A stretch of DNA of 64,000 bases. Origin: Xenorhabdus bovienii. GTDB lineage: Bacteria; Pseudomonadota; Gammaproteobacteria; Enterobacterales; Enterobacteriaceae. Of the stretch, positions 29,565-39,354 are shown piece by piece. Positions within the stretch are counted from its first letter, which is position 1. The number at the start of each line of letters is the position of its first letter. The DNA lies in NCBI RefSeq assembly GCF_024721015.1, contig NZ_JANAIF010000014.1, positions 1 through 64,000 on the forward strand. The letters run 5' to 3'. Both the position numbers and the translations under genes were made by a program. The notes under the pieces are model-generated. The model did no database searches, was not told the origin of the DNA, and was given only the letters and a program-made list of their open reading frames with translations.

Positions 29565-30965
29565 ATGAGCGTTGCGCCTGTAGTCGATGTACTGCAAGGC
29601 CGCGTCCCGGTTGACAGCGAAGTCACCGTCCGCGGTTGGGTACGTACAAGGAGAGATTCTAAAGCTGGTATCTCGTTCCTCGCCGTCTATGACGGTTCCT
29701 GCTTTGATCCAGTACAGGCCGTCGTTAATAGTAATTTACCTAATTATCAGGATGAAGTTCTGCATTTAACCACTGGTTGTTCTGTGGAAATCACCGGTAC
29801 AGTCGTGGCATCACAAGGCAAAGGCCAAAGCTTTGAGCTGCAAGCCACCAACGTGGTTGTAGTCGGCATGATAGACGATCCTGATACTTATCCAATGGCG
29901 GCCAAACGCCACAGTATCGAATATTTGCGTGAAGTCGCCCACTTGCGCCCACGCACAAACCTGATTGGTGCGGTTGCTCGCGTTCGCCATACACTGTCAC
30001 AAGCCCTGCACCGTTTTTTCCATGAGAAAGGCTTCTTCTGGGTATCTTCCCCGCTGATTACCGCATCGGATACCGAAGGTGCTGGCGAGATGTTCCGCGT
30101 TTCTACATTGGATCTGCAAAACCTGCCACGCACCGATAAAGGCGACGTGGATTTCAGCAAAGATTTCTTCGGACGTGAAGCCTTCCTGACCGTATCGGGT
30201 CAGTTGAACGGTGAAGCTTACGCCTGTGCATTGAGCAAAATCTATACCTTCGGCCCGACTTTCCGTGCTGAAAACTCCAATACCAGCCGTCACTTGGCAG
30301 AATTCTGGATGCTTGAGCCAGAAGTGGCTTTTGCCGATCTGAACGATATCGCCAGTCTTGCCGAAGAGATGCTGAAATATGTCTTCAAGGCAGCATTGGA
30401 AGAGCGTGCTGATGATTTAGCATTCTTTGCAGAACGTGTTGACAGTGAAGTTGTCAGCCGTTTAGAGAAATTTGTTGATTCCGATTTCATTCAATTGGAT
30501 TACACCGATGCCATTGAAATTCTGGAGAATTGTGGCCAGGAATTCGAGAACCCTGTTTTCTGGGGGGTTGATCTGTCATCAGAACATGAACGTTATCTGG
30601 CGGAGAAACATTTCGAAGCGCCAGTGATCATGAAAAACTATCCAAAAGACATCAAAGCCTTCTACATGCGTATGAATGAAGATGGCAAAACCGTTGCGGC
30701 CATGGACGTTCTGGCACCGGGCATCGGTGAAATCATTGGTGGCTCTCAGCGTGAAGAGCGTTTGGATATGCTGGATCAGCGCATGGAAGAAATGGATCTG
30801 AATAAAGAAGATTACTGGTGGTATCGTGATCTGCGCCGTTATGGCACCGTTCCTCATGCGGGTTTTGGTTTAGGCTTCGAGCGTCTGGTCGCTTATGTGA
30901 CTGGCGTGTCCAATGTGCGTGATGTTATTCCATTCCCACGGACACCAAGAAACGCAAGTTTCTAA
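29565..30965 (+). CDS. asnS: Asparaginyl-tRNA synthetase
   Basis: AsnS charges tRNA-Asn. The 466-residue class IIb enzyme (E. coli 466) has an N-terminal OB-fold anticodon-binding domain (about aa 1-110, [26 protein letters not shown] strand pattern), motif 2 [21 protein letters not shown] (about aa 224-244) and motif 3 [16 protein letters not shown] near the C-terminus. AGAGAG precedes the ATG. Position between pncB and ompF is conserved. A terminator follows. Confidence 0.98.
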   Translation: MSVAPVVDVLQGRVPVDSEVTVRGWVRTRRDSKAGISFLAVYDGSCFDPVQAVVNSNLPNYQDEVLHLTTGCSVEITGTVVASQGKGQSFELQATNVVVVGMIDDPDTYPMAAKRHSIEYLREVAHLRPRTNLIGAVARVRHTLSQALHRFFHEKGFFWVSSPLITASDTEGAGEMFRVSTLDLQNLPRTDKGDVDFSKDFFGREAFLTVSGQLNGEAYACALSKIYTFGPTFRAENSNTSRHLAEFWMLEPEVAFADLNDIASLAEEMLKYVFKAALEERADDLAFFAERVDSEVVSRLEKFVDSDFIQLDYTDAIEILENCGQEFENPVFWGVDLSSEHERYLAEKHFEAPVIMKNYPKDIKAFYMRMNEDGKTVAAMDVLAPGIGEIIGGSQREERLDMLDQRMEEMDLNKEDYWWYRDLRRYGTVPHAGFGLGFERLVAYVTGVSNVRDVIPFPRTPRNASF

Positions 30966-31003
30966 TGAATCAGCTCAATAATTGGGCAAAAATTAATCCA
31001 TTG

Positions 31004-31028
31004 AAAAGCCAACGAAAGTTGGCTTTTT
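31004..31028 (+). terminator. Terminator of asnS
   Basis: AAAAGCCAAC / GTTGGCTTTT arms with a GAAA tetraloop and a T-run lie about 40 bases after asnS: a textbook intrinsic terminator. Confidence 0.93.
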
Positions 31029-31069
31029 ACATTTTATGGTTCAAGCCGGACGAAAAAAGTTCCCTAAAA

Positions 31070-31109
31070 TTTACATTTTGAAATATCTATTTACAAATTG
31101 TTACCAATT
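31070..31109 (+). promoter_or_regulatory. Tandem OmpR-binding sites upstream of ompF
   Basis: Two adjacent 20-base units start TTTACATTTTGAAATATCTA (31070) and TTTACAAATTGTTACCAATT (31090). Both resemble the E. coli ompF F-box pattern (TTTACTTTTGGTTACATATT). A third, weaker unit may follow at about 31112. OmpR-phosphate control of the porin is inferred. Confidence 0.8.
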
Positions 31110-31272
31110 ATTCGATTTTGTAGCATTTTGAGGGTAGATAAAATTCATTACCAATGGAACACTGGTCGCCGACTAATAAGACACTCAATGTCCATAAATA
31201 GTTCCAAAAATTTTTAGTGTTCTATTTCTGGCAGTGGCCGGTGTCAACATAACACCAATGAGGGTAATAATA

Positions 31273-32415
31273 ATGAAACGCAATCTTCTTGCAGTGGTAA
31301 TCCCAGCTCTGCTGGTCGCTGGTACAGCTAACGCGGCTGAAATTTATAACAAAGACGGCAACAAAATCGACGTTTACGGTAAAGTAGACGTTCGTCATAT
31401 GTTCGGTAAGTCTAAAGACTACAAAGCAGACAAAGAACATGGTGATGATTCCCGCGCACGTCTGGGCGTTAAAGGCGAAACTCAGATCAATGATCAGCTG
31501 ACTGGTTTTGGTCGTTATGAAACCGAGTGGAAATCTAACGGTACAGAAGCAGCAGGCAGCGGCTATAAAACTCGTCTGGCCTACGCTGGTCTGAAATTTG
31601 CCAACTATGGTTCACTGGATTACGGCCGTAACTACGGTGTAATTTATGATACTGCTGCATGGACTGACGTTCTGCCTCTGTTTGGTGGCGATTCCATGGC
31701 TCAAACTGACAACTACATGACCGGTCGTTCTACTGGCCTGTTAACTTATCGTAACAATGACTTCTTCGGTCTGGTTGATGGTCTGAACTTTGCTCTGCAA
31801 TATCAAACCAAAAACCACGAAAATACCATTAACGATCGTAAAAAATTATCAGAAGCTAATGGCGATGGTTACGGCCTGTCTACTTCTTATGATGTCGGTT
31901 ACGGTATCACTCTGGGTGCTGGCTATTCAAACTCTGCACGTACCAAAGGCCAGAAAGATTCTGAAGCATCAGGTAAACGTGCTGAAGCATGGGATATCGG
32001 TGCAAAATATGATGCCAATAACGTTTATCTGGCAGCATTGTATGGCGAAACCCGTAACATGACTAGATTCGGCAAAGATCTTATTGTCGAAGACAACGAT
32101 TTTGGCAAAAGCATCGCTAACAAAACTCAGAACATTGAATTGGTTGCCCAGTATTACTTCTCTGACTTCGGTCTGAAACCATCTCTGGCTTATGTTCAGT
32201 CTAAAGGTAAAGATCTGGATCTGGGTGAAAGTGAAAACAGAAACAACCAAGATCTAGTTAAATACGTTTCTGTAGGTACTTACTACTACTTCAACAAAAA
32301 CCTGTCTACTTTCGTTGATTACAAAATCAACCTGTTGAACAAAAATAAGTTCACTAGAAACGCAGGTATCAGCACTGACAACGTATTTGGTGTGGGTCTG
32401 ACTTACCAGTTCTAA
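31273..32415 (+). CDS. ompF: OmpF-type trimeric porin (OpnP-like)
   Basis: This is a general outer-membrane diffusion porin. The 380-residue protein has a signal peptide ending TANAAE, 16-strand barrel character throughout, the enterobacterial porin start [18 protein letters not shown], and the C-terminal strand ending in Phe (GVGLTYQF) needed for assembly. The start [14 protein letters not shown] at 31273 is preceded by GAGGGT. Synteny (asnS-ompF-aspC) supports ompF rather than ompC; X. nematophila calls its homologue OpnP. In constriction loop 3 the usual PEFGGD reads PLFGGD, so the acidic residue at E. coli OmpF position 117 is Leu. A terminator follows. Confidence 0.96.
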   Translation: MKRNLLAVVIPALLVAGTANAAEIYNKDGNKIDVYGKVDVRHMFGKSKDYKADKEHGDDSRARLGVKGETQINDQLTGFGRYETEWKSNGTEAAGSGYKTRLAYAGLKFANYGSLDYGRNYGVIYDTAAWTDVLPLFGGDSMAQTDNYMTGRSTGLLTYRNNDFFGLVDGLNFALQYQTKNHENTINDRKKLSEANGDGYGLSTSYDVGYGITLGAGYSNSARTKGQKDSEASGKRAEAWDIGAKYDANNVYLAALYGETRNMTRFGKDLIVEDNDFGKSIANKTQNIELVAQYYFSDFGLKPSLAYVQSKGKDLDLGESENRNNQDLVKYVSVGTYYYFNKNLSTFVDYKINLLNKNKFTRNAGISTDNVFGVGLTYQF

Positions 32416-32463
32416 TTACAGTTGATGAATTGTTTAGCTCAAAGTTAAACAAAACCATCTCTG

Positions 32464-32491
32464 AAAAGCAGCGCTTAGGCGCTGCTTTTTT
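32464..32491 (+). terminator. Terminator of ompF
   Basis: AAAAGCAGCGC / GCGCTGCTTTT stem with a TTAG loop and T-run lies about 50 bases after the stop codon. Confidence 0.93.
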
Positions 32492-32659
32492 ACGTTTTAC
32501 TTTACTGTTTTTTATGACCTTTTTTTCACTCCGTAAACTACTTCACAAGATTGTCTTCTTTTTGCTACAAATTGTTGGCAAACGAGTTTCTTGGAGTTAC
32601 CCTGAGCAGCGTATAACTTATTTTTTGGGCTTAACTCTCCGAGTCTTGGAATCAAAAAA

Positions 32660-33850
32660 ATGTTTGAAAAAATTACAGCCGCACCTGCCGACCCTATTCT
32701 TGGTTTAGCGGATAGCTTTAAAGCTGATCCTCGTGAAAATAAAATCAATCTGGGTATCGGTGTTTACAAAGACGAAACTGGTAAAACCCCTGTCCTGACC
32801 ACCGTTAAGAAAGCAGAAAAATTCCTGCTGGAAAACGAAACCACCAAAAATTATCTGGCAATTAGTGGGTTACCTGAATTTGGCCGCGTCACTCAGGAAC
32901 TACTCTTCGGCAACACCAGCGCTATCATTACTGACAAACGTGCCCGTACTGTACAAAGCCCAGGCGGAACCGGTGCACTGCGTACTGCTGCTGATTTTAT
33001 TGCTAAACAGACCAATGCAAAACGTGTCTGGATCAGTAATCCAACATGGCCAAACCATAAAGGCGTTTTCTCTAGCGCTGGGTTAGAAATCCGCGAATAC
33101 CAATATTACAATGCAAAAAAACACGCTCTGGATTTTGATGGCATGCTGGCTAGCCTGTCTGAAGCTCAAGCGGGTGATGTTGTTCTGCTTCACGGTTGCT
33201 GCCATAACCCAACCGGTATCGATCCAACGGCTGAACAGTGGCAGGAACTGGCAGATTTATCTGCGGCAAACGGCTGGCTGCCCGTGTTTGACTTCGCTTA
33301 TCAGGGTTTTGCCAGAAATTTGGATGAAGATGCAGAAGGCCTGCGTATTTTTACCAAAAACCATAATGAACTGATCGTTGCCAGCTCTTACTCCAAAAAT
33401 TTTGGCCTGTACAATGAGCGTGTAGGTGCCTGCACCATCGTTGCAACTGACAGCGATACCGCAGAAAAAGCATTCAGTCAGGCGAAATCTATTGTTCGTA
33501 CTAACTACTCTAACCCACCGGCACACGGCGCTTCTGTTGTTACTGCAATTCTGTCTAATGACGAACTGAAAGCAGAATGGATCCAAGAACTGGCGACTAT
33601 GCGTGAACGCATTCGTCGTATGCGCCAGCTGTTTGTGAACACCTTGCAGGAAAAGGGTGCGAAACAAGACTTTAGCTTTATTATTAGCCAAAATGGTATG
33701 TTTTCATTCAGCGGTCTGACTAAAGAACAAGTTGACCGTCTGCGTGAAGAATTCGGTATTTATGCGGTCAGCTCTGGGCGCATTAACGTAGCGGGCTTAA
33801 CACTGGAGAACATGGTTCCTCTGTGTGAAGCTATTGTTGCAGTACTCTAG
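32660..33850 (+). CDS. aspC: Aspartate aminotransferase
   Basis: AspC interconverts aspartate/2-oxoglutarate and oxaloacetate/glutamate with pyridoxal phosphate. At 396 residues it equals E. coli AspC. The PLP lysine lies in [15 protein letters not shown] (about aa 243-257); other class I motifs are [12 protein letters not shown] (about aa 178-189), FDFAYQGF and the C-terminal [10 protein letters not shown] with the substrate-carboxylate Arg. It is monocistronic and flanked by terminators. Position next to ompF is conserved. Confidence 0.98.
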   Translation: MFEKITAAPADPILGLADSFKADPRENKINLGIGVYKDETGKTPVLTTVKKAEKFLLENETTKNYLAISGLPEFGRVTQELLFGNTSAIITDKRARTVQSPGGTGALRTAADFIAKQTNAKRVWISNPTWPNHKGVFSSAGLEIREYQYYNAKKHALDFDGMLASLSEAQAGDVVLLHGCCHNPTGIDPTAEQWQELADLSAANGWLPVFDFAYQGFARNLDEDAEGLRIFTKNHNELIVASSYSKNFGLYNERVGACTIVATDSDTAEKAFSQAKSIVRTNYSNPPAHGASVVTAILSNDELKAEWIQELATMRERIRRMRQLFVNTLQEKGAKQDFSFIISQNGMFSFSGLTKEQVDRLREEFGIYAVSSGRINVAGLTLENMVPLCEAIVAVL

Positions 33851-33882
33851 TTTTTCTGAGTACCAAGATCTCCCTCAATCAC

Positions 33883-33906
33883 AAAGCCGCTGAAAAAGCG
33901 GCTTTT
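33883..33906. terminator. Bidirectional terminator between aspC and ycbL
   Basis: AAAGCCGC / GCGGCTTTT arms with a TGAAAAA loop lie between convergent genes. The A-run on one side and T-run on the other allow use in both directions. Confidence 0.9.
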
Positions 33907-33934
33907 ATCTTCCGAGCAATTAAAAACGCATCAA

Positions 33935-34567
33935 TCAATCTTGCAGGAATGGATTAGTTTTACGTTCATGACCCAATGTTGACATCGGCCCATGTCCGGG
34001 AATAAAGTGGAAATCATCACCTAATGGAATTACTTTTTCTTTAATGGATTGAATCAAATCATCATAATTACCACCCGGAAAATCCGTGCGGCCAATACTG
34101 CCCTTAAACAACACATCTCCCATTGATATTAATTTATCGGTATGATTGACAAAGATGATATGCCCTGGTGTATGCCCTGGGCAATGCAAAACAGAGAATT
34201 CGATATTACCAATCTGCAATGTATCCCCTTCATCCAACCAGCGTTCTGGTGTAAAAGATGGACATGCCTCAACACCAAACATCTGGCATTGAACTTCCAG
34301 CGCTTCTATCCAAAAAGCATCTGCTTTATGTGGCCCATGAACAGGAACATTGAAGTATTTAGCAACGTCAACAGTAGCGCCAACATGATCATAGTGGCCA
34401 TGAGTTAACAGAATTTGCGTTAATTTCAGTCCACGTCTCTCTATTTCAGAAATAAGTTTTTCAGCCTCACCACCAGGATCAACAATTGCCGCTTCCAGAG
34501 TTTCCTCACACCAGATCAACGTACAATTTTGCATCACCGTAGTTACAGGGATAATGTGGTAATTCAT
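33935..34567 (-). CDS. ycbL: Metallo-beta-lactamase-fold hydrolase YcbL (glyoxalase II-like)
   Basis: The 210-residue protein is a small zinc hydrolase of the glyoxalase II type; homologues hydrolyse S-lactoylglutathione. The metal motif [10 protein letters not shown] (about aa 56-65) and downstream [10 protein letters not shown] and [17 protein letters not shown] are present. It lacks the C-terminal domain of GloB. The start [14 protein letters not shown] at 34567 aligns with the E. coli protein (MNYRIIPVTAFSQN, 215 aa); an upstream in-frame start is not supported. It is probably co-transcribed with the upstream ycbK (45-base gap). Confidence 0.94.
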   Translation of the reverse strand: MNYHIIPVTTVMQNCTLIWCEETLEAAIVDPGGEAEKLISEIERRGLKLTQILLTHGHYDHVGATVDVAKYFNVPVHGPHKADAFWIEALEVQCQMFGVEACPSFTPERWLDEGDTLQIGNIEFSVLHCPGHTPGHIIFVNHTDKLISMGDVLFKGSIGRTDFPGGNYDDLIQSIKEKVIPLGDDFHFIPGHGPMSTLGHERKTNPFLQD

Positions 34568-34612
34568 TATATTGTTTAACTCCACGATCAAGACAAATGC
34601 CTGATAATAAGA

Positions 34613-35161
34613 TTACCACGTCCTGACTGGGCCTGTATCTATATGAATAAAATTACTCTTTGGGTAAAACCCAACGCCCCCCGCTCTCATCTTCAGTGCA
34701 GCTTTACGAATATGCGCGAGCTGAACACTATCGATATGAAAATCCATTGCTTGCCCACGGGTATGATAGCTACGTTTTGCGACACCACCGCTAGCCTGAC
34801 GCAACATATTATTTGTCGCCAATGAACGATAACCAGACACCAATTGAACAGGTTTATTTATTCCTATCATCATTTGCAATAAATAAATCTGATCAAACAG
34901 TTTCGGATCAATAGATTTGATTTTATTTTGGCGATAATCGCGGAATAAATAATTCAAACGAGCCAATTCTGACTTGTTATAACGGCGACCATCAAAAAAT
35001 TCTGCTTTGAGTGTTTCCCCCGTGTGCAAATTATCAAAACGTAAAATTCTAGGACGTGGCGTTGTCAATGCGGCCAATGCGTGTTGAGGTAATAAACTTA
35101 ACCCCAACGCAGCTGCACCTACACCAAGCCACTTTCGGCGGCTATAGTCAATATCATTCAT
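34613..35161 (-). CDS. mepK: Murein DD-/LD-endopeptidase MepK (YcbK), peptidase M15 family
   Basis: MepK (YcbK) cleaves peptidoglycan cross-links (3-3 and some 4-3) during cell-wall growth. The 182-residue protein (E. coli 182) begins with a twin-arginine type signal (SRRKWLGVGAAALGLSLLP, cleavage near ALAA). The zinc-site motifs of the M15A/DUF882 family are visible: SGYRS, SYHTRGQAMDFHID and FIHIDTGPVRTW. Its place beside ldtD, whose 3-3 links it can cut, is conserved and functionally meaningful. It is followed closely by ycbL. Confidence 0.94.
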   Translation of the reverse strand: MNDIDYSRRKWLGVGAAALGLSLLPQHALAALTTPRPRILRFDNLHTGETLKAEFFDGRRYNKSELARLNYLFRDYRQNKIKSIDPKLFDQIYLLQMMIGINKPVQLVSGYRSLATNNMLRQASGGVAKRSYHTRGQAMDFHIDSVQLAHIRKAALKMRAGGVGFYPKSNFIHIDTGPVRTW

Positions 35162-35570
35162 GGATTAATATGCCCTGCTATTCTATGATGTATTAATAAT
35201 TTCTAAACTAGGTGACTCATTGAGTCTAACCGACTAATAAGACAGCAACAAACAAAAAGTAGTTTCAATAATTTTTGTATATTACTGTAAATTTACCAGT
35301 CAGTAATTGTGACCAATCTAACATAATAAAAATAATATTAAACATAGATGAAATATTAATGATGTCGTGTTATTACAAAATTTTATCCATCTGAATCATG
35401 ATAAATTTTTCAATAGCAGAGAAAAAAATCATATTAAGAAAAGGTAATCATAAGGAAAAATAGAGTCAAAAGACTGGATAAGGAGAAAATAACAGTGAGG
35501 AAAATAGCGCTATTTCCCTCACTGTACAGATATTAATTTTAAATTTTCTTCTTTCATTCATTATAGAAAA
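35162..35570. other. Spacer between mepK and ldtD
   Basis: These 409 bases are AT-rich and should carry the mepK-ycbL promoter and the end of the ldtD transcript (palindrome at 35493-35524). No coding frame is credible. Confidence 0.6.
35493..35524 (-). terminator. 32-base palindrome, probable ldtD terminator
   Basis: Arms of 16 bases (starting CAGTGAGG, centre TAGCGCTA) pair with a single mismatch about 47 bases after the ldtD stop. On the minus strand a TTATTTT tract follows. With almost no loop it could also be a protein-binding palindrome. Confidence 0.6.
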
Positions 35571-37289
35571 TTATAAATCATTTCGAGTTGCCAGGATCTC
35601 GGGTAAAAGCTCAGATTGCTCTCTGGCACTCATATCATAATCATAAATATCTGCGCGGTATTGAGGCACTCCTCCTTCATCGACCCACGCCGTTTGATAA
35701 TAGAGAAATACCGGAATTTTCTTCGGAATATTCACATATGCTGTTGTCCACGTTTTTAAGGAATTACTTACCCGATCCTTATTCCAACCTGCATTCCCCA
35801 ACAACATATTAGCCAATTCAGGAGCCTTATTAACACGTACACAACCTGAACTGACCGCTCTCATTTCCCGGCCAAATGAAGCCTGATTTGGCGTATCATG
35901 CAAATAAATCGCTTCTGAGTTTGGCATGTTGAACTTAAAACGCCCTAGTGAATTAGTTGGACCAGGCGCCTGCCGTATACGATAAGGAAAATTATTTGGC
36001 GTAGTCACTTCCCAGTTAATTGATGAAGGATCGATAACCTTGGCATCATTGCTCCAACTGGAAAAAACGGTATAACCACGACTACGAAAATAACTAGGGT
36101 CACGCATTGCTCTAGGTGCAATATCCTTCCGTGTCATACTGGTAGGAACAGTCCACGGTGGATTAATCACCACATTATTCAGCTCACTACTCATGATAGG
36201 CGTTTTTCTGCTCGGTCTCCCGACAACGACTTTAGAATTCAATACTTCTTTACCATCCAAGTAATAAAATAATGAGTAGTTGGGAATATTGACCAGAATA
36301 CCCGTAGGAATATTACCTGGGATAATACGCAGCCTCTGTATATTCAATGCCATAATTCGAGCGCGGGTTTGTGGCGTAGTATTCAGCCATAATTTCGTCG
36401 ACTGCCCAATAACACCATCAGCCGATAATCCATGTAAAGCTTGAAAACGTTTTACGGCAGCCACTAATTCTTTAGTGTAAACCTTGTTTTCAGGTTTGAC
36501 TGTTGACGAATCCAAAGTATCGAAACGAATTAATATTTCCCTTAACGCCACAACACTTTCACTATTTTGCCCCGGTCTTAATGTTCCTTTCATTGAAAAT
36601 TCAGACAACTGCTGTTTATCAGCCAATTGTTTCAGCATCTCCTTACGCATATTTTTATACATAGGGTTATCTGGTGATAACGCAGTGATGTAAGAAAGTA
36701 CATGATTATCAGTAATATACTGTTGCCATTTATCAATTAAATCAGAAGGCGGTAAATCAAGCTTATAAGAATTTTTACTGTATAACCACGGCTCCCCTTT
36801 TCTCTTAACATTATTGACAAAATGCAGATAACCCAACATGGCATCTGATAAAATAATATCACGCCCCATATCACTTAATTCAGCAGAATGAAGTTGAGTC
36901 AGCCACTTTCCAAACTGGGGTTGAACCCCGGCCAATGATAGTTCAAATAATTGCTGTTCAAACTGTTGAACCGTATTTTTATCTTGCCATAGCGGTTTCA
37001 TTTTATTGACTGCATATAACGTTGCCAAACGGTCAATGAATATTGGTTTTACTTGTTGCGGCAACCAACTTTGTATCTGTTTTCGATTTGCTTCAATAGA
37101 ATTCACTGCAGATATAGGAATAATCTGATCCGGTGAAGCAACTACGTCTTCCTTTTTTTGTTCCTCCGAAAATTGTTGGGTATCATTTACTATCAGTCCA
37201 TTTTGTTGACTTGCAAAGGTTCCTTCTGATACCGCCAACGCGCTACAGATAAAAGAAACTTTCAGTAACCTGACCGTGTTCTTCGCCAT
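35571..37289 (-). CDS. ldtD: L,D-transpeptidase LdtD (YcbB)
   Basis: LdtD makes 3-3 cross-links between meso-diaminopimelate residues in peptidoglycan, important under envelope stress. The 572-residue protein has an N-terminal signal (VSFICSALAVSEGTFA), a scaffold domain, a peptidoglycan-binding PG_binding_1 repeat (RFQALHGLSADGVIGQSTK, about aa 270-288), and the YkuD catalytic domain with Y-L-H-D-T then SSGCVRVNKAPELA, where the Cys is catalytic (about aa 482). The insertion typical of YcbB capping loop lies between. E. coli LdtD is 615 aa. An AAGGTGAGG ribosome site precedes the ATG. Here it is separated from mukB by three extra genes. Confidence 0.96.
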   Translation of the reverse strand: MAKNTVRLLKVSFICSALAVSEGTFASQQNGLIVNDTQQFSEEQKKEDVVASPDQIIPISAVNSIEANRKQIQSWLPQQVKPIFIDRLATLYAVNKMKPLWQDKNTVQQFEQQLFELSLAGVQPQFGKWLTQLHSAELSDMGRDIILSDAMLGYLHFVNNVKRKGEPWLYSKNSYKLDLPPSDLIDKWQQYITDNHVLSYITALSPDNPMYKNMRKEMLKQLADKQQLSEFSMKGTLRPGQNSESVVALREILIRFDTLDSSTVKPENKVYTKELVAAVKRFQALHGLSADGVIGQSTKLWLNTTPQTRARIMALNIQRLRIIPGNIPTGILVNIPNYSLFYYLDGKEVLNSKVVVGRPSRKTPIMSSELNNVVINPPWTVPTSMTRKDIAPRAMRDPSYFRSRGYTVFSSWSNDAKVIDPSSINWEVTTPNNFPYRIRQAPGPTNSLGRFKFNMPNSEAIYLHDTPNQASFGREMRAVSSGCVRVNKAPELANMLLGNAGWNKDRVSNSLKTWTTAYVNIPKKIPVFLYYQTAWVDEGGVPQYRADIYDYDMSAREQSELLPEILATRNDL

Positions 37290-37487
37290 AAGACCTCACC
37301 TTACCTTATTATGCATGCAGCTATCCAATGACTTATTTTAATTATCGGTAGACTTGTTTTATCGAGAAAGAATAGTGGTAATTATATACATAATTATCTA
37401 TTAAGATAGAAGCATATCATCATAGCCAATCACCTCGGGTAAAAAAAAGTTTTTATTATAATAAATTAGCTTATGTTAGCACTAAAA

Positions 37488-37513
37488 AAGAAAAAGGCAC
37501 CTTAAGTGCCTCT
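37488..37513 (-). terminator. Terminator of aphA
   Basis: On the minus strand AGGCACTT / AAGGTGCCT forms a stem followed by TTTTTCTTTTTT, about 32 bases after the aphA stop. Confidence 0.85.
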
Positions 37514-37544
37514 AACTAAAGTTCATTCTGTAAAATTTTTCAGA

Positions 37545-38258
37545 TTAATACTCGGATTTAATGACTACTTCTTCCCCAAAGCGGCCAGCTTTAGGCAGGG
37601 GCTGATAAGAAGAATTTGATGCTCTCAGAATACGGATACCTCTGATATTCAGTTCATGGGCAGCAGCAATATCTGCATCTGCATCGCCATAGTAGAGTTT
37701 TAATTTATGTTCTTTCATCCAGCTAACTTTATTATTTTTGCCTGGCTCATCACCTGCAAAAATAACGGCATTCATTTTGTCAGCAGGAATATGTAGGTCT
37801 TTCTGCAAATATTTGGTCACTGTTTCTGTTTTAGTTTTTGTACGTCCTGTAATGAAATAAATATTATCTCCCCGTTTTAAGTGCATCTGAACCAATTCAA
37901 TACCGATTTGTTTCGGCATACTGAATTCATCCCATTCATTATTCATTTTTTCCCAAAATGCCGGATTTTTCAGATAGCTATTGTCATTTGGTGAATATTT
38001 CAATTTACCACGATAAAAACCAGGACTGGAAAACAATACAGTGTCATCGATATCAAACCCTATCGCCATTGGCGGCTGATCTTGCAGGCTTTTTTCAATC
38101 TGATCGACTGAGACCCAATGCACCGCCTGGCGCTGCGAAAGTTCTACTGTAGTCACTCCTGAACTGACTGATTCTGGCATTTGTACTTTCGCCTGTACGA
38201 CACTGTTTAAGCTAAAAACAAACGCAATAGCACTGAATACTAACGTTACTTTACGCAT
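37545..38258 (-). CDS. aphA: Class B acid phosphatase/phosphotransferase AphA
   Basis: AphA is a periplasmic magnesium-dependent phosphatase that frees phosphate from nucleotides and other monoesters. The 237-residue protein (E. coli 237) has a signal peptide (cleavage near VVQAK), the haloacid-dehalogenase nucleophile motif [12 protein letters not shown] (about aa 68-79), [13 protein letters not shown] (motif II region) and YYGDADADI (motif IV Asp pair). In E. coli aphA sits elsewhere (near uvrA), so its position between ldtD and mukB is not ancestral to enterics generally. It has its own terminator. Confidence 0.95.
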   Translation of the reverse strand: MRKVTLVFSAIAFVFSLNSVVQAKVQMPESVSSGVTTVELSQRQAVHWVSVDQIEKSLQDQPPMAIGFDIDDTVLFSSPGFYRGKLKYSPNDNSYLKNPAFWEKMNNEWDEFSMPKQIGIELVQMHLKRGDNIYFITGRTKTKTETVTKYLQKDLHIPADKMNAVIFAGDEPGKNNKVSWMKEHKLKLYYGDADADIAAAHELNIRGIRILRASNSSYQPLPKAGRFGEEVVIKSEY

Positions 38259-38380
38259 CGTTATTCCTTTTTATATTGATCATAACGATGTGAGATAATA
38301 AACGTTCTTATCGCATTAAAATGAGATACACTGCACAATAACATGAGGTTACAATTTATTCATAGACTCATTATAATCCT

Positions 38381-39016
38381 TTATTTATTAAAAGAATAAT
38401 AAGCTGATTCAAGGGAATCTATATCATCCCCTTTCAAATAAGGGAGCAATTTTTCCACCATCTCTTCATCCAGATCATAAATTTTCAACGCCAACAATCT
38501 CGATATAACAGAGGGTTCAAAACGATATTTAATGAATCGGGCAGGATTTCCACCCACTACGGTATACGGAGAAACATCTTTCGTGACAATACTCCCCGCA
38601 GCAACAACCGCTCCCTCTCCAATCGTGACGCCAGGCATGATCATTGAACGCATACCAATCCAACACCCATCAGACAAAATTGTATCACCGGAATGTTGAT
38701 AGGATTCTTTAATACCTTCCAAAAAAGGATAGACAGAAAACCAGTCCATTCGATGAGTATGATTGCCTCCCATAAGAATGACAGCTTCTGATGCAATACA
38801 GACATAATTTCCTATGTAAAGCTTATCAACGACACCTAAAGGTTCCCACCCAAGACTGATTTCATCACCATGAAGATAACGAACAACACTCTTCTCAAAA
38901 CTATCACTCCAGCAGTGACTATAATAACTATGCGTACCTTTAATCTTTATATTGGGGTTAGTTACTGTTGAATGTAAGTATTCAACTTGTGACCAATGCT
39001 TTTGGTTTCCATTCAT
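38381..39016 (-). CDS. CatB/Vat-type xenobiotic O-acetyltransferase (hexapeptide repeat)
   Basis: The 211-residue protein is a left-handed beta-helix acetyltransferase that uses acetyl-CoA. It aligns with type B chloramphenicol acetyltransferases and streptogramin acetyltransferases: NPNIKIKGTHSYYS near the N-terminus, VILMGGNHTHRMDWFSVYPF with the catalytic His region (about aa 82-95), and hexapeptide repeats CWIGMRSMIMPGVTIGEGAVVAAGSIVTKDV, then YTVVGGNPARFIKYRF. Substrate cannot be read; it may inactivate an antibiotic or modify a secondary metabolite. An insertion after YLHG (DEISLGWEPLGVV) differs from CatB. It lies in a three-gene insertion between ldtD and mukB, AT-rich relative to neighbours, suggesting transfer. 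Confidence 0.88.
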   Translation of the reverse strand: MNGNQKHWSQVEYLHSTVTNPNIKIKGTHSYYSHCWSDSFEKSVVRYLHGDEISLGWEPLGVVDKLYIGNYVCIASEAVILMGGNHTHRMDWFSVYPFLEGIKESYQHSGDTILSDGCWIGMRSMIMPGVTIGEGAVVAAGSIVTKDVSPYTVVGGNPARFIKYRFEPSVISRLLALKIYDLDEEMVEKLLPYLKGDDIDSLESAYYSFNK

Positions 39017-39354
39017 AAATAATTACCTAAAGAAATAGTAAATTAAAAATCATTCCCTATACAGCTCAATCACCCTAACAAATGCTATAACTGCTTGTTG
39101 GTCTCTATACGTTGAAATGTATATCTGTGATAAAGAAAAACTTAATTGATACGTCTGAAAAAATTTTCTTCAAACTATATTCAGATCATACTCCACCAGA
39201 TCATATTATGATTGATTTTATGATGTTGAATAAGTAGTTATTTTTCGATTATCGAAAATAATAAATACATAGGTTTTTCAAAGGCAATATGGCTGTTTGT
39301 TTTACCCGAATAAGCACAAACAAAATATAACAATGTCAGCACAACAGTCATAAA
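39017..39354. other. AT-rich spacer between acetyltransferase and GrpB-family genes
   Basis: These 338 bases have no credible gene. They should carry the acetyltransferase promoter. A TTTTTCGATTATCGAAAATAA stretch near 39240-39260 contains a perfect TTTTCGAT-TATCGAAAA-type inverted repeat that might be an operator or end a transcript; no assignment. Confidence 0.5.

Noticed and set aside
32430..32708. 92-codon frame over the ompF terminator and aspC start
   Set aside because: It contains the ompF terminator and overlaps the aspC start in another frame; its residues look like translated non-coding DNA.
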